Source: Allomuricauda sp. (GTDB taxonomy: Bacteria > Bacteroidota > Bacteroidia > Flavobacteriales > Flavobacteriaceae). From it: a stretch of DNA of 64,000 bases. This document shows, piece after piece, positions 45,323 to 55,059 of the stretch. Positions within the stretch are counted from its first letter, which is position 1. The number at the start of each line of letters is the position of its first letter. The DNA is taken from positions 1,054,001 through 1,118,000 of the forward strand of contig RHLF01000001.1 of assembly GCA_003712125.1 (NCBI GenBank). The letters run 5' to 3'. A program made the position numbers and the translations under genes. The notes under the pieces are model-generated. The model ran no database searches and was not told where the DNA came from. It was given only the letters and a program-made list of their open reading frames with translations.

Positions 45323-47443
45323 CTATTCGACCATGAGACTAATTGCCAAACCACCACCTTCTTTTAAGACAAATGTTTTTGACATTCCACTGTCGATGTC
45401 CATATTTTCAATAACCACGGCTTCGGGATTATCGCGATAGTGGGCATCATCTGCATCGCGATATATAAGTGCTTTGTAGGTTTTTCCATCCGCTAGAAAA
45501 TCAAAGTCTACCGTAATTTCACGAGTGTTTTCATCGGTAATGGCACCTACAAACCAATTGCCGGTCTCACGTTCTTCGCGCGCGATGGTAACAAAATCAC
45601 CGACCTCACCATGCAAGACCTTACTCTGTTCCCAGTCAACCCCAACATCCTTGATAAATTGGAAAGCTGGCTGCCCTTCATAGTTTTCTGGAAGATCGCA
45701 AGCCATTTGTATCGGGCCGTAAATGACCACGTACAAGGCCAATTGTTGCGCCAAGGTAGTATTGATTTGATTGTTGGGTTTTGTAGGCAGGCCAATATCA
45801 AATACTCCGGGGGTAAAATCAATGGGCCCTGAGAGCATTCTTGTAAATGCCACTATGGGCAAATGTTCGGGTGGGTTTCCACCATCGGTAGCCCAGGCGT
45901 TGAACTCTTGGCCACGTAAGCCTTCACGAGCAATCATATTCGGAAAGGTTCTGCGCAACCCTGTTCCCTTTATGGGTTCGTGCGCATTGATGGCCACTTG
46001 ATATTCAGCAGCCATTTCAAGCGCCTTTCTGTAATGGTTGACCATCCATTGGCCGTGGTGGTATTCGCCTTTTGGGATGATCTTGCCCACATAGCCCGAC
46101 TTGACTGAGTGCATCCCATGCTTTTGCATGAGTTCATAGGCAGCCTCCATCTGTTTTTCATAGGTTCGGGGTGCGGCGCTCGTTTCATGGTGCATGATCA
46201 TTTGCACTCCCTTTTCTTTGGCGTAGGAATTGATTTCGTCGATATCAAAATCTTCATAGGGGGTTACAAAATCAAACACGCCCTCACGGTCTTCAAAACC
46301 AATCCAATAGTTCCATCCGGTGTTCCAACCCTCAACCAAAACCCCTCCAAAACCATTGGCAGCGGCAAAATCTATATACTTTTTGACGTTTTCGGTATTG
46401 GCCCCATGTTTGGTGCTGGTTTGCTCCTGTCCAAGGGTTGCGAATGTATTCATGTCTTGTGTTGCCTCAAGATCCCAGGTACTCAAACCTAAATGCATTT
46501 CCCACCAAATTCCAACATATTTCATGGGTGTAAACCACGAAACGTCATCCAATTTGCTGGGCTCGTTTAAGTTTTCGATCAGTCGTGATTCAATCAAATC
46601 GCCAGCTCGGTCGGCAATTTGAATGGTTCGCCAGGGGCTTTTAGCAGGCAATGCTGTCTTCACCTTGTGCCCTAAACGGTCAGACCCCACCAATTCACTG
46701 GTCAGTTTTAAGGTTTCATTATCCACTTTTAAGGTCATGCCGGCATAATCTGTTAGATCGGCTTCATGAAAGGTCAAATGCAGACCTTCATCAGACCGCA
46801 TGGTCACCGGAGTGTTGACTGCATTCTCGGGGATATAGGTGGCTGCCAAGTTAGGGTGATCCCGCATCGCAATGGCATCAATCTCAGAAACTTTGGTGGT
46901 TTGGTACAATTGTTCGTAAATATCCCAGTCTCCCGGTATCCAAAAGGTAGTATGGTCACCCGTCAATTGAAACTCAGTATGTTCATCTATAATGGTAATG
47001 CTGTCACGACCAGCCTGTTCCGGAAATTCATAACGAAATGCCACACCATCGTCATAGGCCTTGAAATGGATGTTCAATTTTCGGTTGGGCGCTTCGATCT
47101 CTTCCAATTCAACTCGCAAACTATTGTAGTGATTGCGAACCGTGCGCTGTTCACCCCAAGGCATTTCCCAAGTTTCATCTTGGGTGTTGAGCGTTGTTTT
47201 TATTAACTGTAATCCTCCTCGTAAAGGATGATGGTCTTTAAAATCAAAGCCCATGCTTGAGGTATCGATCACCATGTTGTTGTTATGGGCAACCGTATAG
47301 TTTGGCGTGCCGTCTGAACTCAAATAAAATTGGATGCTATTGTTTCCACTGGGCGAAGAAACCGAAGTTTCCCAGTTATTTGTATTGCACGATTGCAGGC
47401 AAAGTAGAATTGCCGCAAAAAAGAAATAGGGTACATTTTTCAT
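45323..47443 (-). CDS. Glycoside hydrolase family 97 lipoprotein
   Basis: This 706-residue protein has a lipobox-like CLQSC at the end of its signal and matches GH97 (SusB-type alpha-glucosidases and alpha-galactosidases). The N-terminal beta-sandwich is followed by a TIM barrel with FGGVLVEGWNTGW, then INAHEPI and REGLRGQEFNAW, where the calcium-binding and catalytic acid Glu are expected. Whether it inverts (Glu base) or retains (Asp) cannot be decided by reading. It lies downstream of a TonB receptor on the same strand, without SusC/SusD. Confidence 0.94.
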   Translation of the reverse strand: MKNVPYFFFAAILLCLQSCNTNNWETSVSSPSGNNSIQFYLSSDGTPNYTVAHNNNMVIDTSSMGFDFKDHHPLRGGLQLIKTTLNTQDETWEMPWGEQRTVRNHYNSLRVELEEIEAPNRKLNIHFKAYDDGVAFRYEFPEQAGRDSITIIDEHTEFQLTGDHTTFWIPGDWDIYEQLYQTTKVSEIDAIAMRDHPNLAATYIPENAVNTPVTMRSDEGLHLTFHEADLTDYAGMTLKVDNETLKLTSELVGSDRLGHKVKTALPAKSPWRTIQIADRAGDLIESRLIENLNEPSKLDDVSWFTPMKYVGIWWEMHLGLSTWDLEATQDMNTFATLGQEQTSTKHGANTENVKKYIDFAAANGFGGVLVEGWNTGWNYWIGFEDREGVFDFVTPYEDFDIDEINSYAKEKGVQMIMHHETSAAPRTYEKQMEAAYELMQKHGMHSVKSGYVGKIIPKGEYHHGQWMVNHYRKALEMAAEYQVAINAHEPIKGTGLRRTFPNMIAREGLRGQEFNAWATDGGNPPEHLPIVAFTRMLSGPIDFTPGVFDIGLPTKPNNQINTTLAQQLALYVVIYGPIQMACDLPENYEGQPAFQFIKDVGVDWEQSKVLHGEVGDFVTIAREERETGNWFVGAITDENTREITVDFDFLADGKTYKALIYRDADDAHYRDNPEAVVIENMDIDSGMSKTFVLKEGGGLAISLMVE

Positions 47444-47510
47444 CGCAAACAGGTATTTAGGTCATCGTTTCTGATGGCCTAAAATAATGGATTCAGCTGG
47501 GTTTGTCAAT

Positions 47511-49583
47511 TTAATTTCTGAATTGGTATTGGAGCTGTAAACCGGTAAAAAAGTTTATGCCATTACCCGGATAAAAAAAGCGTGGTTGTGCACCGCCAAA
47601 ACCAACTGCATTGACCAAAACCGATTGCGCATAATTGGTATCGAACACATTGTTGATGCCTGCATTCAATCCTATGGAGAAGTGGTCTCCTATTTGGGTT
47701 CGGTAACGGGCTTGAACATTAAACACCGAAAAGGAACTGCTAAAGCGTGTATTCTGGTCGGTAAGGGGTATTTCATCAACAAACTGATGGGTGAGGTAAA
47801 AAACAAACCCTTTGTAATTCCGTATGGTAAGACCTGAATTCACCCGGTGCCTTGGCACCCCAGCCAAATCATTTCCTGAGAAGTCATTATCGCCATCCAC
47901 AAAATCAACAAAGGTGTGGTTGCTGTAACTATAGCTCAACCGAGGTATCATTGTCCACTGTTCTGCAAATCGCCATCGATAATTGATATCGAGCTCTAGA
48001 CCCTGATGGCGCGTTTCCCCGGCATTTCTTCCAATAAACAAATCTTCTTCCAAACGTTCTGCTACCAACAAATCTGTAATGTTCATTTGGTAGAGTGAAA
48101 CCCCTAGGCCCAGGCTGTTCTCAAATAGGGTCAATCTTGTGCCCAACTCATAGTTCCATCCCTTTTCTTGATTTATATCAGGATTGATTACTCCGTCGGG
48201 GGTCAGGGTTTCTTCTAGACCCGGATTCGAAAATCCACGACTGGCATTTGCAAATAGTCTTCCATTTTTAATCCGGTATTGCAATCCAAAACTAGGCAGC
48301 AATATGGGATCAAACCTTCTTTGCGCAGAGGTGTTTTCAGGACCGGAATTGAACAAATCACGAAAATCGAATCGGGTCTGGTTTAGGTTGAGACCTAACT
48401 GTCCTTCCAGTTTTGGTGCGAGGGGTAGGGTGTAGGTGCCAAATAGGTTCAATTGAGAACGAAACTCCTTATTGTCGCTCAATTGATTGCCCTGCAAACT
48501 GCCGTTTCCGTTATTGTCCCTAAATTCATTTACAAAAGTCTGCCAATTGTATTCGTCTTTATACAGTTCGGCCCCAATAGAAAAATTCCCTTGAAACAGA
48601 GCCCCTTTGGTTTCAGAGCGAAAGCCGAAACCATGGGTAAACTCATCCAATATGTTGAAGGGTCGTGGTTCATAGTGGTCTAAATACGTATAAAAAACGC
48701 TGTTTGTGGTACTTAGATTTCCCTTAAATTGGTGGTTGTGGGCGATACCGGTAAGGGTATAATTATTGTCTTCAAATCCCCTGGCGGCAAGCCAATTCGT
48801 AGCAGCTCGTCTGGGGTCTTCCCGAAAATCTGTTTGGTTTAATGTACTGGGTATACCGGCTTGGTAATCAATATGGTTTACGAGAAAATCTAGTTTGTCC
48901 TTTGTGCCCAAGCGAACCGATGAAGTCAGTAAAAAACCATCCCGTTCAAAGCCATTGTTTTGTCTGAAGCCATCTGTTTGTAGATGGTTGTAATTAAGGT
49001 TGAGGTTGAAGTTTTTTTCAGAATGGCGAAAGGCCAAATTGTTCTTCGCCATTTGAAATGAGCCCATGGTAAAACTATTCTTGAGAAGTGTTTTGCCAAC
49101 TTGTGGGGGTTTCGTATTCAATACAATGGCCCCACCCAGATTGGCACCAAGCCCACTACCTTTAGGACCTTTGACGACCTCAATGCGACCCATATTTTCA
49201 AAATCATAGGCTTCAATGGTTGAGACCCCGGTTCCGTTGGTCACGGGTATGCCATTGAAATATAGGCGTAGCTTATCGGTTCCAAACGGGGTTCTGGCAC
49301 CCACACCCCTAATGGTGATTCGATTGGTATTTAAGGCCCCAGAAAGTACATAAAGACCTGAAATTTGATTAAGGCCCGATGCGAAGTCAATAGGGCTGAA
49401 CTGTTCGAGTTCGGCAATCCCCAAACTTGAGGTTTCGGTAATGCCAATAGCCTTTTTTTTAAGAAATCCTTCTAATAAAATGACTTCATCAAGATTTGTG
49501 ATGCTGTCATTTTGTGATTGACCGATCATCAGAACGGGCGCCAAGAAAAGAAGTAACAAATACCTTTGGGACAAAATATGCAT
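47511..49583 (-). CDS. TonB-dependent receptor without regulatory domain
   Basis: This 690-residue outer membrane receptor has a signal peptide ending LMIGQSQ. The plug starts soon after (ITNLDEVILLEGFL, then SGLYVLSGALNTNRITIRGVGARTPFGTDKLRLYFNGIPVTNG), and the barrel ends in LQLQYQFRN. It has no carboxypeptidase-like front domain and no SusD neighbour, so it resembles siderophore/vitamin-type receptors (FecA/BtuB-like in length) rather than SusC. It sits 67 bases upstream of GH97 on the same strand, so it may import a GH97 product. A TAACTTTG -7 box lies 26 bases before its start. Confidence 0.93.
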   Translation of the reverse strand: MHILSQRYLLLLFLAPVLMIGQSQNDSITNLDEVILLEGFLKKKAIGITETSSLGIAELEQFSPIDFASGLNQISGLYVLSGALNTNRITIRGVGARTPFGTDKLRLYFNGIPVTNGTGVSTIEAYDFENMGRIEVVKGPKGSGLGANLGGAIVLNTKPPQVGKTLLKNSFTMGSFQMAKNNLAFRHSEKNFNLNLNYNHLQTDGFRQNNGFERDGFLLTSSVRLGTKDKLDFLVNHIDYQAGIPSTLNQTDFREDPRRAATNWLAARGFEDNNYTLTGIAHNHQFKGNLSTTNSVFYTYLDHYEPRPFNILDEFTHGFGFRSETKGALFQGNFSIGAELYKDEYNWQTFVNEFRDNNGNGSLQGNQLSDNKEFRSQLNLFGTYTLPLAPKLEGQLGLNLNQTRFDFRDLFNSGPENTSAQRRFDPILLPSFGLQYRIKNGRLFANASRGFSNPGLEETLTPDGVINPDINQEKGWNYELGTRLTLFENSLGLGVSLYQMNITDLLVAERLEEDLFIGRNAGETRHQGLELDINYRWRFAEQWTMIPRLSYSYSNHTFVDFVDGDNDFSGNDLAGVPRHRVNSGLTIRNYKGFVFYLTHQFVDEIPLTDQNTRFSSSFSVFNVQARYRTQIGDHFSIGLNAGINNVFDTNYAQSVLVNAVGFGGAQPRFFYPGNGINFFTGLQLQYQFRN

Positions 49584-49609
49584 GGATTTAAAAATAGCTA
49601 TTTTTAGGA

Positions 49610-49617
49610 CAAAGTTA
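49610..49617 (-). promoter_or_regulatory. -7 box TAACTTTG for the minus-strand TonB receptor
   Basis: This exact TAnnTTTG match on the minus strand ends 26 bases before the ATG at 49583. The divergent xth gene starts 6 bases to its right. Confidence 0.5.
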
Positions 49618-49622
49618 AGCGG

Positions 49623-50387
49623 ATGAAAATAGTTTCCTATAATGTCAATGGTATTCGTGCGGCATTAAATAAAGGTTTTATTGAATGGTTAAAATCGGTA
49701 GGTCCTGATGTGGTTTGTCTTCAAGAGACCAAAGCGTTAAAGGAACAGGTAGATGTTTCTTTGTTTGAAGCAGCGGGATATACCCACCATTATTGGTTCA
49801 GTGCCCAAAAAAAGGGCTATAGTGGCGTTGCCGTTTTATGCAAAAAAGAACCGGACCATATTGAGTATGGTACGGGCATTGACTATATGGACTTTGAGGG
49901 AAGAAACCTACGTGTCGATTTTGGGGATATTTCCGTAATGAGTATGTATTTGCCATCAGGAACCAATATGGATCGATTGGATTTCAAACTTACCTATATG
50001 GCAGATTTTCAAAAGTATGCTGACACCTTGCGCAAAGAACGCCCTAATTTAATTGTTTGCGGCGATTACAATATTTGCCATGAAGCCATAGATATTCATG
50101 ACCCTGTTCGCAATAAAAATGTATCAGGATTTTTACCTGTGGAACGGGAATGGATCGGCAACTTTATTCAAAGTGGCTTTATTGATAGTTTTCGACATTT
50201 TAACAAAGAACCCCATAACTATACCTGGTGGAGTTATCGCGCCAATTCGCGAGCCAATAATAAGGGCTGGCGGTTAGATTATGGTATGGTGAACGATTCC
50301 TTAAAGGACCGGCTCAAACGTTCTGTTATTCTTTCAGAAGCCAAACACAGCGATCATTGTCCGATTCTGTTGGAAATAGATTCATAA
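49623..50387 (+). CDS. xth: Exodeoxyribonuclease III (AP endonuclease)
   Basis: This 254-residue EEP-family repair nuclease nicks DNA at abasic sites and degrades 3' ends. Motifs: N7 in YNVNGIRAA, LQETKA, the QKKGYSGVAV segment, GDYNICHEAIDIHDP and the final SDHCPILLEI. Its length and motif order match XthA. It starts at ATG 49623, 6 bases from the -7 box of the divergent receptor, so its own promoter overlaps that region. The HxH-type closing motif differs from the exported EEP nuclease at 20.8 kb, so the two are different subfamilies. Confidence 0.96.
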   Translation: MKIVSYNVNGIRAALNKGFIEWLKSVGPDVVCLQETKALKEQVDVSLFEAAGYTHHYWFSAQKKGYSGVAVLCKKEPDHIEYGTGIDYMDFEGRNLRVDFGDISVMSMYLPSGTNMDRLDFKLTYMADFQKYADTLRKERPNLIVCGDYNICHEAIDIHDPVRNKNVSGFLPVEREWIGNFIQSGFIDSFRHFNKEPHNYTWWSYRANSRANNKGWRLDYGMVNDSLKDRLKRSVILSEAKHSDHCPILLEIDS

Positions 50388-50398
50388 GCTTTAATGGA

Positions 50399-50428
50399 TT
50401 GGACAGCCCTTTTGATTGTGTATTTTTG
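50399..50428 (+). promoter_or_regulatory. Complete flavobacterial promoter (TTG-19-TATTTTTG) for the aldo/keto reductase
   Basis: TTG at 50399-50401 and TATTTTTG at 50421-50428 are separated by 19 bases, within the 17-23 range of the Flavobacterium consensus. The -7 box ends 17 bases before the ATG at 50446. This is the best promoter match in the window because both elements are present. Confidence 0.7.
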
Positions 50429-50445
50429 TTGCGAAATTCCAAGCT

Positions 50446-51486
50446 ATGAAATACACTTTTATTCCGCATACCAAATTACGGGTCAGTAAAATTTGTTTGG
50501 GCACGATGACCTGGGGTCGTCAAAACTCAGAGGACGAAGGCCATGAACAAATGGATTACGCCGTCGAACAAGGCATCAATTTTTTTGATACCGCGGAAAT
50601 GTATCCCATACCTGCCAAAAAGGAACTATATGCCGTAACCGAAGAGATCATTGGCAGATGGTTCAAAAAAACTGGCAAACGAGAAGAAATCGTACTGGCA
50701 AGCAAAATAGCCGGCCCCGCTGAATTCACCAAGCATATTCGTACTTCAGGATTTGGTAAGGATGCTTTGATTTCTGCTGTCGAAGGAAGTCTTCAACGAC
50801 TGCAAACCGACTATTTAGATCTCTACCAATTGCATTGGCCTGAACGCCAGACCAACTTTTTTGGGCAACGGGGCTATAATTCAGACAGACCGGATTTTTG
50901 GGAAGATAACATCCATCAGGTATTGGAGACCCTGGGAGACTTGGTGAAAGCGGGAAAAATTAGGCATGTAGGGCTTTCCAACGAAACGCCATGGGGTACC
51001 ATGCGGTATTTGGAGGAAGGAAAAGTGCACGAGAAACTGCCCAGAATGGTGACCATACAAAACCCATATAGTTTGCTCAATCGGTTGTTTGAGGTAGGCC
51101 TTTCGGAGATTTCAATGCGCGAAAAAATAGGATTATTGGCCTATTCACCATTGGGGTTTGGTGTGCTTAGCGGTAAATACCTGGGTGATGTGCCACCCAG
51201 AAAAGCCAGGGTTACCTTATTCCCGAATTACAATCGATACAGTGGGGAGACAGCGGTCGCTGCAACAAGAAAATACCAAGATCTAGCAGAGGAGCATGGT
51301 TTGTCATTGACCCAAATGTCTTTGGCCTTCGTGAATACCCGATCATTTGTAACGAGTAATATTATTGGAGCCACAACGATGGCGCAACTCAAGGAAAATA
51401 TTGCAAGTATCGATGTCGATTTAAGCAGTGAAATTTTGAAGGGAATAGAATTGATCCATTCTGAAATTCCGAATCCTGCACCTTAA
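50446..51486 (+). CDS. tas: Tas-like NADP-dependent aldo/keto reductase
   Basis: This 346-residue TIM-barrel oxidoreductase matches E. coli Tas closely in motif order: SKICLGTMTWGRQNSE near the start, FDTAEMYPIPAK with the catalytic Asp and Tyr, the Lys in LASKIAGP, and His in LYQLHWPER. IQNPYSLLNR and IIGATTMAQLKENI complete the NADP side. The ATG at 50446 is chosen because it starts the conserved fold; a TTG-initiated frame 30 bases upstream adds unrelated residues. Its 3' end overlaps the convergent dehydrogenase by 4 bases. Confidence 0.95.
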   Translation: MKYTFIPHTKLRVSKICLGTMTWGRQNSEDEGHEQMDYAVEQGINFFDTAEMYPIPAKKELYAVTEEIIGRWFKKTGKREEIVLASKIAGPAEFTKHIRTSGFGKDALISAVEGSLQRLQTDYLDLYQLHWPERQTNFFGQRGYNSDRPDFWEDNIHQVLETLGDLVKAGKIRHVGLSNETPWGTMRYLEEGKVHEKLPRMVTIQNPYSLLNRLFEVGLSEISMREKIGLLAYSPLGFGVLSGKYLGDVPPRKARVTLFPNYNRYSGETAVAATRKYQDLAEEHGLSLTQMSLAFVNTRSFVTSNIIGATTMAQLKENIASIDVDLSSEILKGIELIHSEIPNPAP

Positions 51487-53645
51487 TTTTTAGGCAAAGC
51501 ATAGGCCCGGTATTCATCCCCTGATTTAGTGCCCATTTTTCCACCACCACAGGCAATGACCAAATATTGTTGGCCATTTACCTCATAGGTTGCCGGTGTG
51601 GCATACCCCCCAGCCGGTAATTGGTCTTCCCAAAGTTGTTTACCTGTTTTCAATTCAAAGGCTCGAATCTTTTCGTCATTGGTTGCCGCGATAAACAAGA
51701 CTCCACCAGCTGTGATTACGGGGCCACCATAATTTTCGGTGCCAGATACGGGAATTTCCGGGTCGTTCAATTTCTCTTCATGGCCCAAGGGGACTTTCCA
51801 TACGTATTCACCAGAATTTAAATCAATGGCATTAAGGGTACCCCATGGTGGTTTTACCACTGGAAACCCACGGTCATCTTTAAATCGCCCAAATCCGGCG
51901 ACCGCATAAGGCACTTTAATGGTTGATTTTTCAGCACGATGGTCTATTTCTAACTCCATACCTGCGATGTAATGCGATATGGCGTTAATCACGGTTTCGG
52001 AAAGGTTGGGCATCCCCGGCATGGCTCCCTTTCCGTTTTTTATGATTGAGGCAATCGAGTCCAGTCCTATTCGATTTTTGACGGTTTGCAATTCCGGAAT
52101 GCCGGCCAAACCTTGTAATTCTCCTCCATGGCAACGGGCGCATTGAATTTGTGTCAAAGCTTCGCCGGGGTGCGAATTCGCTTCCACACTCCCATTCACT
52201 TCCTTCATCCTTACAATCCAGGCCATTTCATTAGAGTTGACATACATAACACCATTGGTAGGATCAAGAGCCGCACCACCCCATTCGGCTCCACCGTCTG
52301 CTCCTGGATACAGAATAGTACCGGTGGTATCGATGGGCACAAACTGTCCTTCAGAGGTAACACTTTGTAATTTTTCCAATACAGTTGGGGGGTCAATATT
52401 TTGGTCTTTGTCTACAAAATCATCGACAAAGGCAGGCCTATTGGGGTCGTATAAATCGTTTTCAGTTAATTGTTGTCGTGCAAAGGGCAAGGGTTTTGTA
52501 GGTAATGGTTGGGTAGGGTGCGCCAGTTCTCCGGTCAAGGAAGAAGCGGGATATGATTTGTTTTCGATGGGGAACAAGGGCGCGCCGGTAACGCGATTAA
52601 AAACAAAGACGTGACCACTCTTTGTTACTTGGGCCACTGCCGGTATTTTTTCACCGTCCCTTTTCATCTCAAAAAGGTTGGGAGGAGCGGGTAAATCCCT
52701 ATCCCACATGTCATGCTTGACAAATTGAAAATGCCACAAACGCTCTCCAGTTCTAGCATCTAACGCCAACAAAGAATTTGCAAATAAGTTTTCGCCATGG
52801 CGATCTCCGCCATACCAATCAAACGCCGCCGAACCGGTAGGGAAATAAACAATGCCACGTTCCAGATCAACGGCATTGCCTGACCAACTATTTGCACCCC
52901 CCACAGTTTTATATGCTTCTTTGGGCCAGGTATCATAGCCAAATTCTCCCGGTTGCGGAATGGTATGAAAAATCCATTCGATTGCTCCCGTAATCACATT
53001 ATAGGCCCGAATGTGTCCAGGTGATGAGCCAGGTCCTTCACCAACCCGCGTGCCCATAATTATTGTGTTTTCGAAAATTGCACCTGGGGTATTGGCATAA
53101 ACGGCCATTTTTTCTTTGTCCCTTCCTAGACCATCACGTAAATCAACACTGCCATTTTCACCAAAATCCACAATGGCCTTTCCTGTTTTTGCAGAAACCG
53201 CATACAACCGAAATCCCGAAGCAAAGAACAGCCGACTATCTTCTTCCGATGTATTGGATTCCCAATAACTCAGTCCCCTATTTAGGCCCAAACCAGTATT
53301 GTCTTTGTCACTAGGGACATACTTCCAAAGCTCTTTGCCCGTTTCGGCATTCAGTGCAAAAAGTTCAATTGCCGGGTTTACACCATATAAGGTTCCGGCA
53401 ACAATAAGAGGGTTGGTTTGAATTTGCGTGGTTCTACCCGTTTCAAGCCCACCACTGTTGTAGGTCCAAGCAAGTTGTAGCTTACCAACGTTTGAGGTGT
53501 CAATTTTTGAAAGGGTAGAATAATGTGATCTTTCTGGATCTCCCAGATAATGTTGCCATGTTGTAAGCGAATTCGTTGTGTTCTTTTCATCAGAACAGGA
53601 AATGAGTAGGAGGGTAACAAGGAAGGTTGAAATAGTGGTTTTCAT
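51483..53645 (-). CDS. PQQ-dependent dehydrogenase lipoprotein with cytochrome c domain
   Basis: This 720-residue protein has a lipobox (LLLISC) in its signal peptide and is a membrane-anchored quinoprotein. The PQQ beta-propeller repeats are clear (AWTYNSGGL, GKELWKY, GERLWHFQFVKHDMWDRDLPAPP, GKQLWEDQL). A single heme c site, CARCH (about residues 502-506), sits within an inserted cytochrome c domain (IQCARCHGGELQGLAG, KGAMPGMP). It oxidises a sugar or alcohol in the periplasm and passes electrons to the respiratory chain. The ATG at 53645 is chosen for the signal peptide. It is 31 bases after radA on the same strand. Confidence 0.93.
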   Translation of the reverse strand: MKTTISTFLVTLLLISCSDEKNTTNSLTTWQHYLGDPERSHYSTLSKIDTSNVGKLQLAWTYNSGGLETGRTTQIQTNPLIVAGTLYGVNPAIELFALNAETGKELWKYVPSDKDNTGLGLNRGLSYWESNTSEEDSRLFFASGFRLYAVSAKTGKAIVDFGENGSVDLRDGLGRDKEKMAVYANTPGAIFENTIIMGTRVGEGPGSSPGHIRAYNVITGAIEWIFHTIPQPGEFGYDTWPKEAYKTVGGANSWSGNAVDLERGIVYFPTGSAAFDWYGGDRHGENLFANSLLALDARTGERLWHFQFVKHDMWDRDLPAPPNLFEMKRDGEKIPAVAQVTKSGHVFVFNRVTGAPLFPIENKSYPASSLTGELAHPTQPLPTKPLPFARQQLTENDLYDPNRPAFVDDFVDKDQNIDPPTVLEKLQSVTSEGQFVPIDTTGTILYPGADGGAEWGGAALDPTNGVMYVNSNEMAWIVRMKEVNGSVEANSHPGEALTQIQCARCHGGELQGLAGIPELQTVKNRIGLDSIASIIKNGKGAMPGMPNLSETVINAISHYIAGMELEIDHRAEKSTIKVPYAVAGFGRFKDDRGFPVVKPPWGTLNAIDLNSGEYVWKVPLGHEEKLNDPEIPVSGTENYGGPVITAGGVLFIAATNDEKIRAFELKTGKQLWEDQLPAGGYATPATYEVNGQQYLVIACGGGKMGTKSGDEYRAYALPKN

Positions 53646-53676
53646 GGCGGCGGTTTTCCTAAAAATAGGGAAAATT

Positions 53677-55038
53677 TTAGCCAAATAACTCGCTGACCAC
53701 ATCTTCAATTTTAGAAACCAATTTGACCTCAACTTTGGTGTTCTTTAGTCCAATTTTATTTGACTTGGATACATATATGGTCGAAAAGCCCAATTTCTCA
53801 GCTTCTAAAACGCGTTGATCTATGCGTTGCACAGGGCGTATTTCTCCAGCCAACCCAACTTCTGCCGCAAAACAAACCCCTGACGCTATGGGGATATCGG
53901 CATTGCTAGACAGAATGGCCGCCATCACAGCTAAATCTATGGCGGGGTCATCAACGGAAATGCCACCAGTTATATTTAGGAACACATCTTTGGCAGCCAA
54001 TTTGAAACCTGCCCTTTTCTCTAAAACCGCTAAAAGCATGTTTAATCGTTTGGCATTGAATCCGGTGGCGGAGCGTTGCGGTGTACCATATACGGCGGTA
54101 CTGACCAACGCCTGAATTTCTATCAATAAAGGGCGCATACCTTCAACCGTAGCGGCGATGGCCGTACCACTTAAATCTTCGTCATTTTTTGACAGCAAGA
54201 CTTCAGATGGGTTGTTGACCTCGCGCAAACCATTTCCCTGCATTTCATAGATGCCCAATTCAGCTGTTGAACCAAATCTATTTTTAAGCGCGCGTAAAAT
54301 GCGATATACATAATTGCGATCGCCTTCAAATTGAAGCACGGTGTCGACCATATGTTCGAGTATTTTTGGTCCGGCGATAGTACCATCTTTTGTGATGTGG
54401 CCAACAAGTATCACCGGGGTATTGCTCTCTTTGGCAAATTTGATAAGTTCAGCCGTACACTCCCTGATTTGTGAAATGCTCCCGGCCGCAGACTCAATGT
54501 AATCGGAATGTAGGGTTTGAATCGAATCGATAACGACCAAATTAGGTTCGACAGTGGCAATTTGTTGAAAGATGTTTTGGGTTTTCGTCTCGGTAAGTAT
54601 GTAGCAATGTTCCGAGTTGGGTTCTATTCTATCGGCGCGCATCTTGATTTGTCGTGCACTTTCTTCCCCAGAAACGTAAAGGGTTTTGATGGAAAGCTTT
54701 AAGGCTATTTGTAGAAGTAAGGTGCTTTTTCCTATACCGGGCTCACCCCCTAAAAGCGTAAGCGAACCGGGCACCAATCCACCACCTAAAACCCTATTGA
54801 ATTCTTGGTCCAAAAGATTGATGCGGGTTTCCGACTCATTGCTAATTTTTTGTATCGGAAGTGGTTTCGCAATTTTCTGATGCCTGTTTTGGGCAGTTTT
54901 CCATGAAGGCTTTTCATCTTTTTGAACAACTTCCTCGACTACGGTATTCCATTGCTTGCAGGAGGTACATTGCCCGATCCATTTGGCATATTGTGCACCA
55001 CAATTTTGGCAGAAAAAAGTTGTTTTGGTCTTAGCCAT
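53677..55038 (-). CDS. radA: DNA repair protein RadA
   Basis: This 453-residue RecA-like helicase processes recombination branches. The N-terminal C4 zinc finger is CQNC and CTSC (about residues 9-30). Walker A is GGEPGIGKSTLL near residue 92, Walker B is LVVIDSIQTL, and the RadA-specific KNRFG is near 250. The C-terminal Lon-like domain has NITGGISVDDPAIDLAV and AEVGLAGEIRPV, without the Lon Ser-Lys dyad needed for proteolysis. It is full length. The pantothenate genes lie upstream on the same strand, past the pseudo-esterase and flippase. Confidence 0.97.
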   Translation of the reverse strand: MAKTKTTFFCQNCGAQYAKWIGQCTSCKQWNTVVEEVVQKDEKPSWKTAQNRHQKIAKPLPIQKISNESETRINLLDQEFNRVLGGGLVPGSLTLLGGEPGIGKSTLLLQIALKLSIKTLYVSGEESARQIKMRADRIEPNSEHCYILTETKTQNIFQQIATVEPNLVVIDSIQTLHSDYIESAAGSISQIRECTAELIKFAKESNTPVILVGHITKDGTIAGPKILEHMVDTVLQFEGDRNYVYRILRALKNRFGSTAELGIYEMQGNGLREVNNPSEVLLSKNDEDLSGTAIAATVEGMRPLLIEIQALVSTAVYGTPQRSATGFNAKRLNMLLAVLEKRAGFKLAAKDVFLNITGGISVDDPAIDLAVMAAILSSNADIPIASGVCFAAEVGLAGEIRPVQRIDQRVLEAEKLGFSTIYVSKSNKIGLKNTKVEVKLVSKIEDVVSELFG

Positions 55039-55059
55039 TGGGCTAAGATAACCAAAGAA

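Noticed and set aside
45323-47511. TonB receptor plus GH97 as a polysaccharide utilisation locus
   Set aside because: There is no SusD gene, no SusC-type receptor and no regulator beside them, so only a loose functional link is supported.
53822-54407. Long open frames on the strand opposite radA
   Set aside because: They overlap conserved radA codons with no motif of their own and have poor codon patterns.
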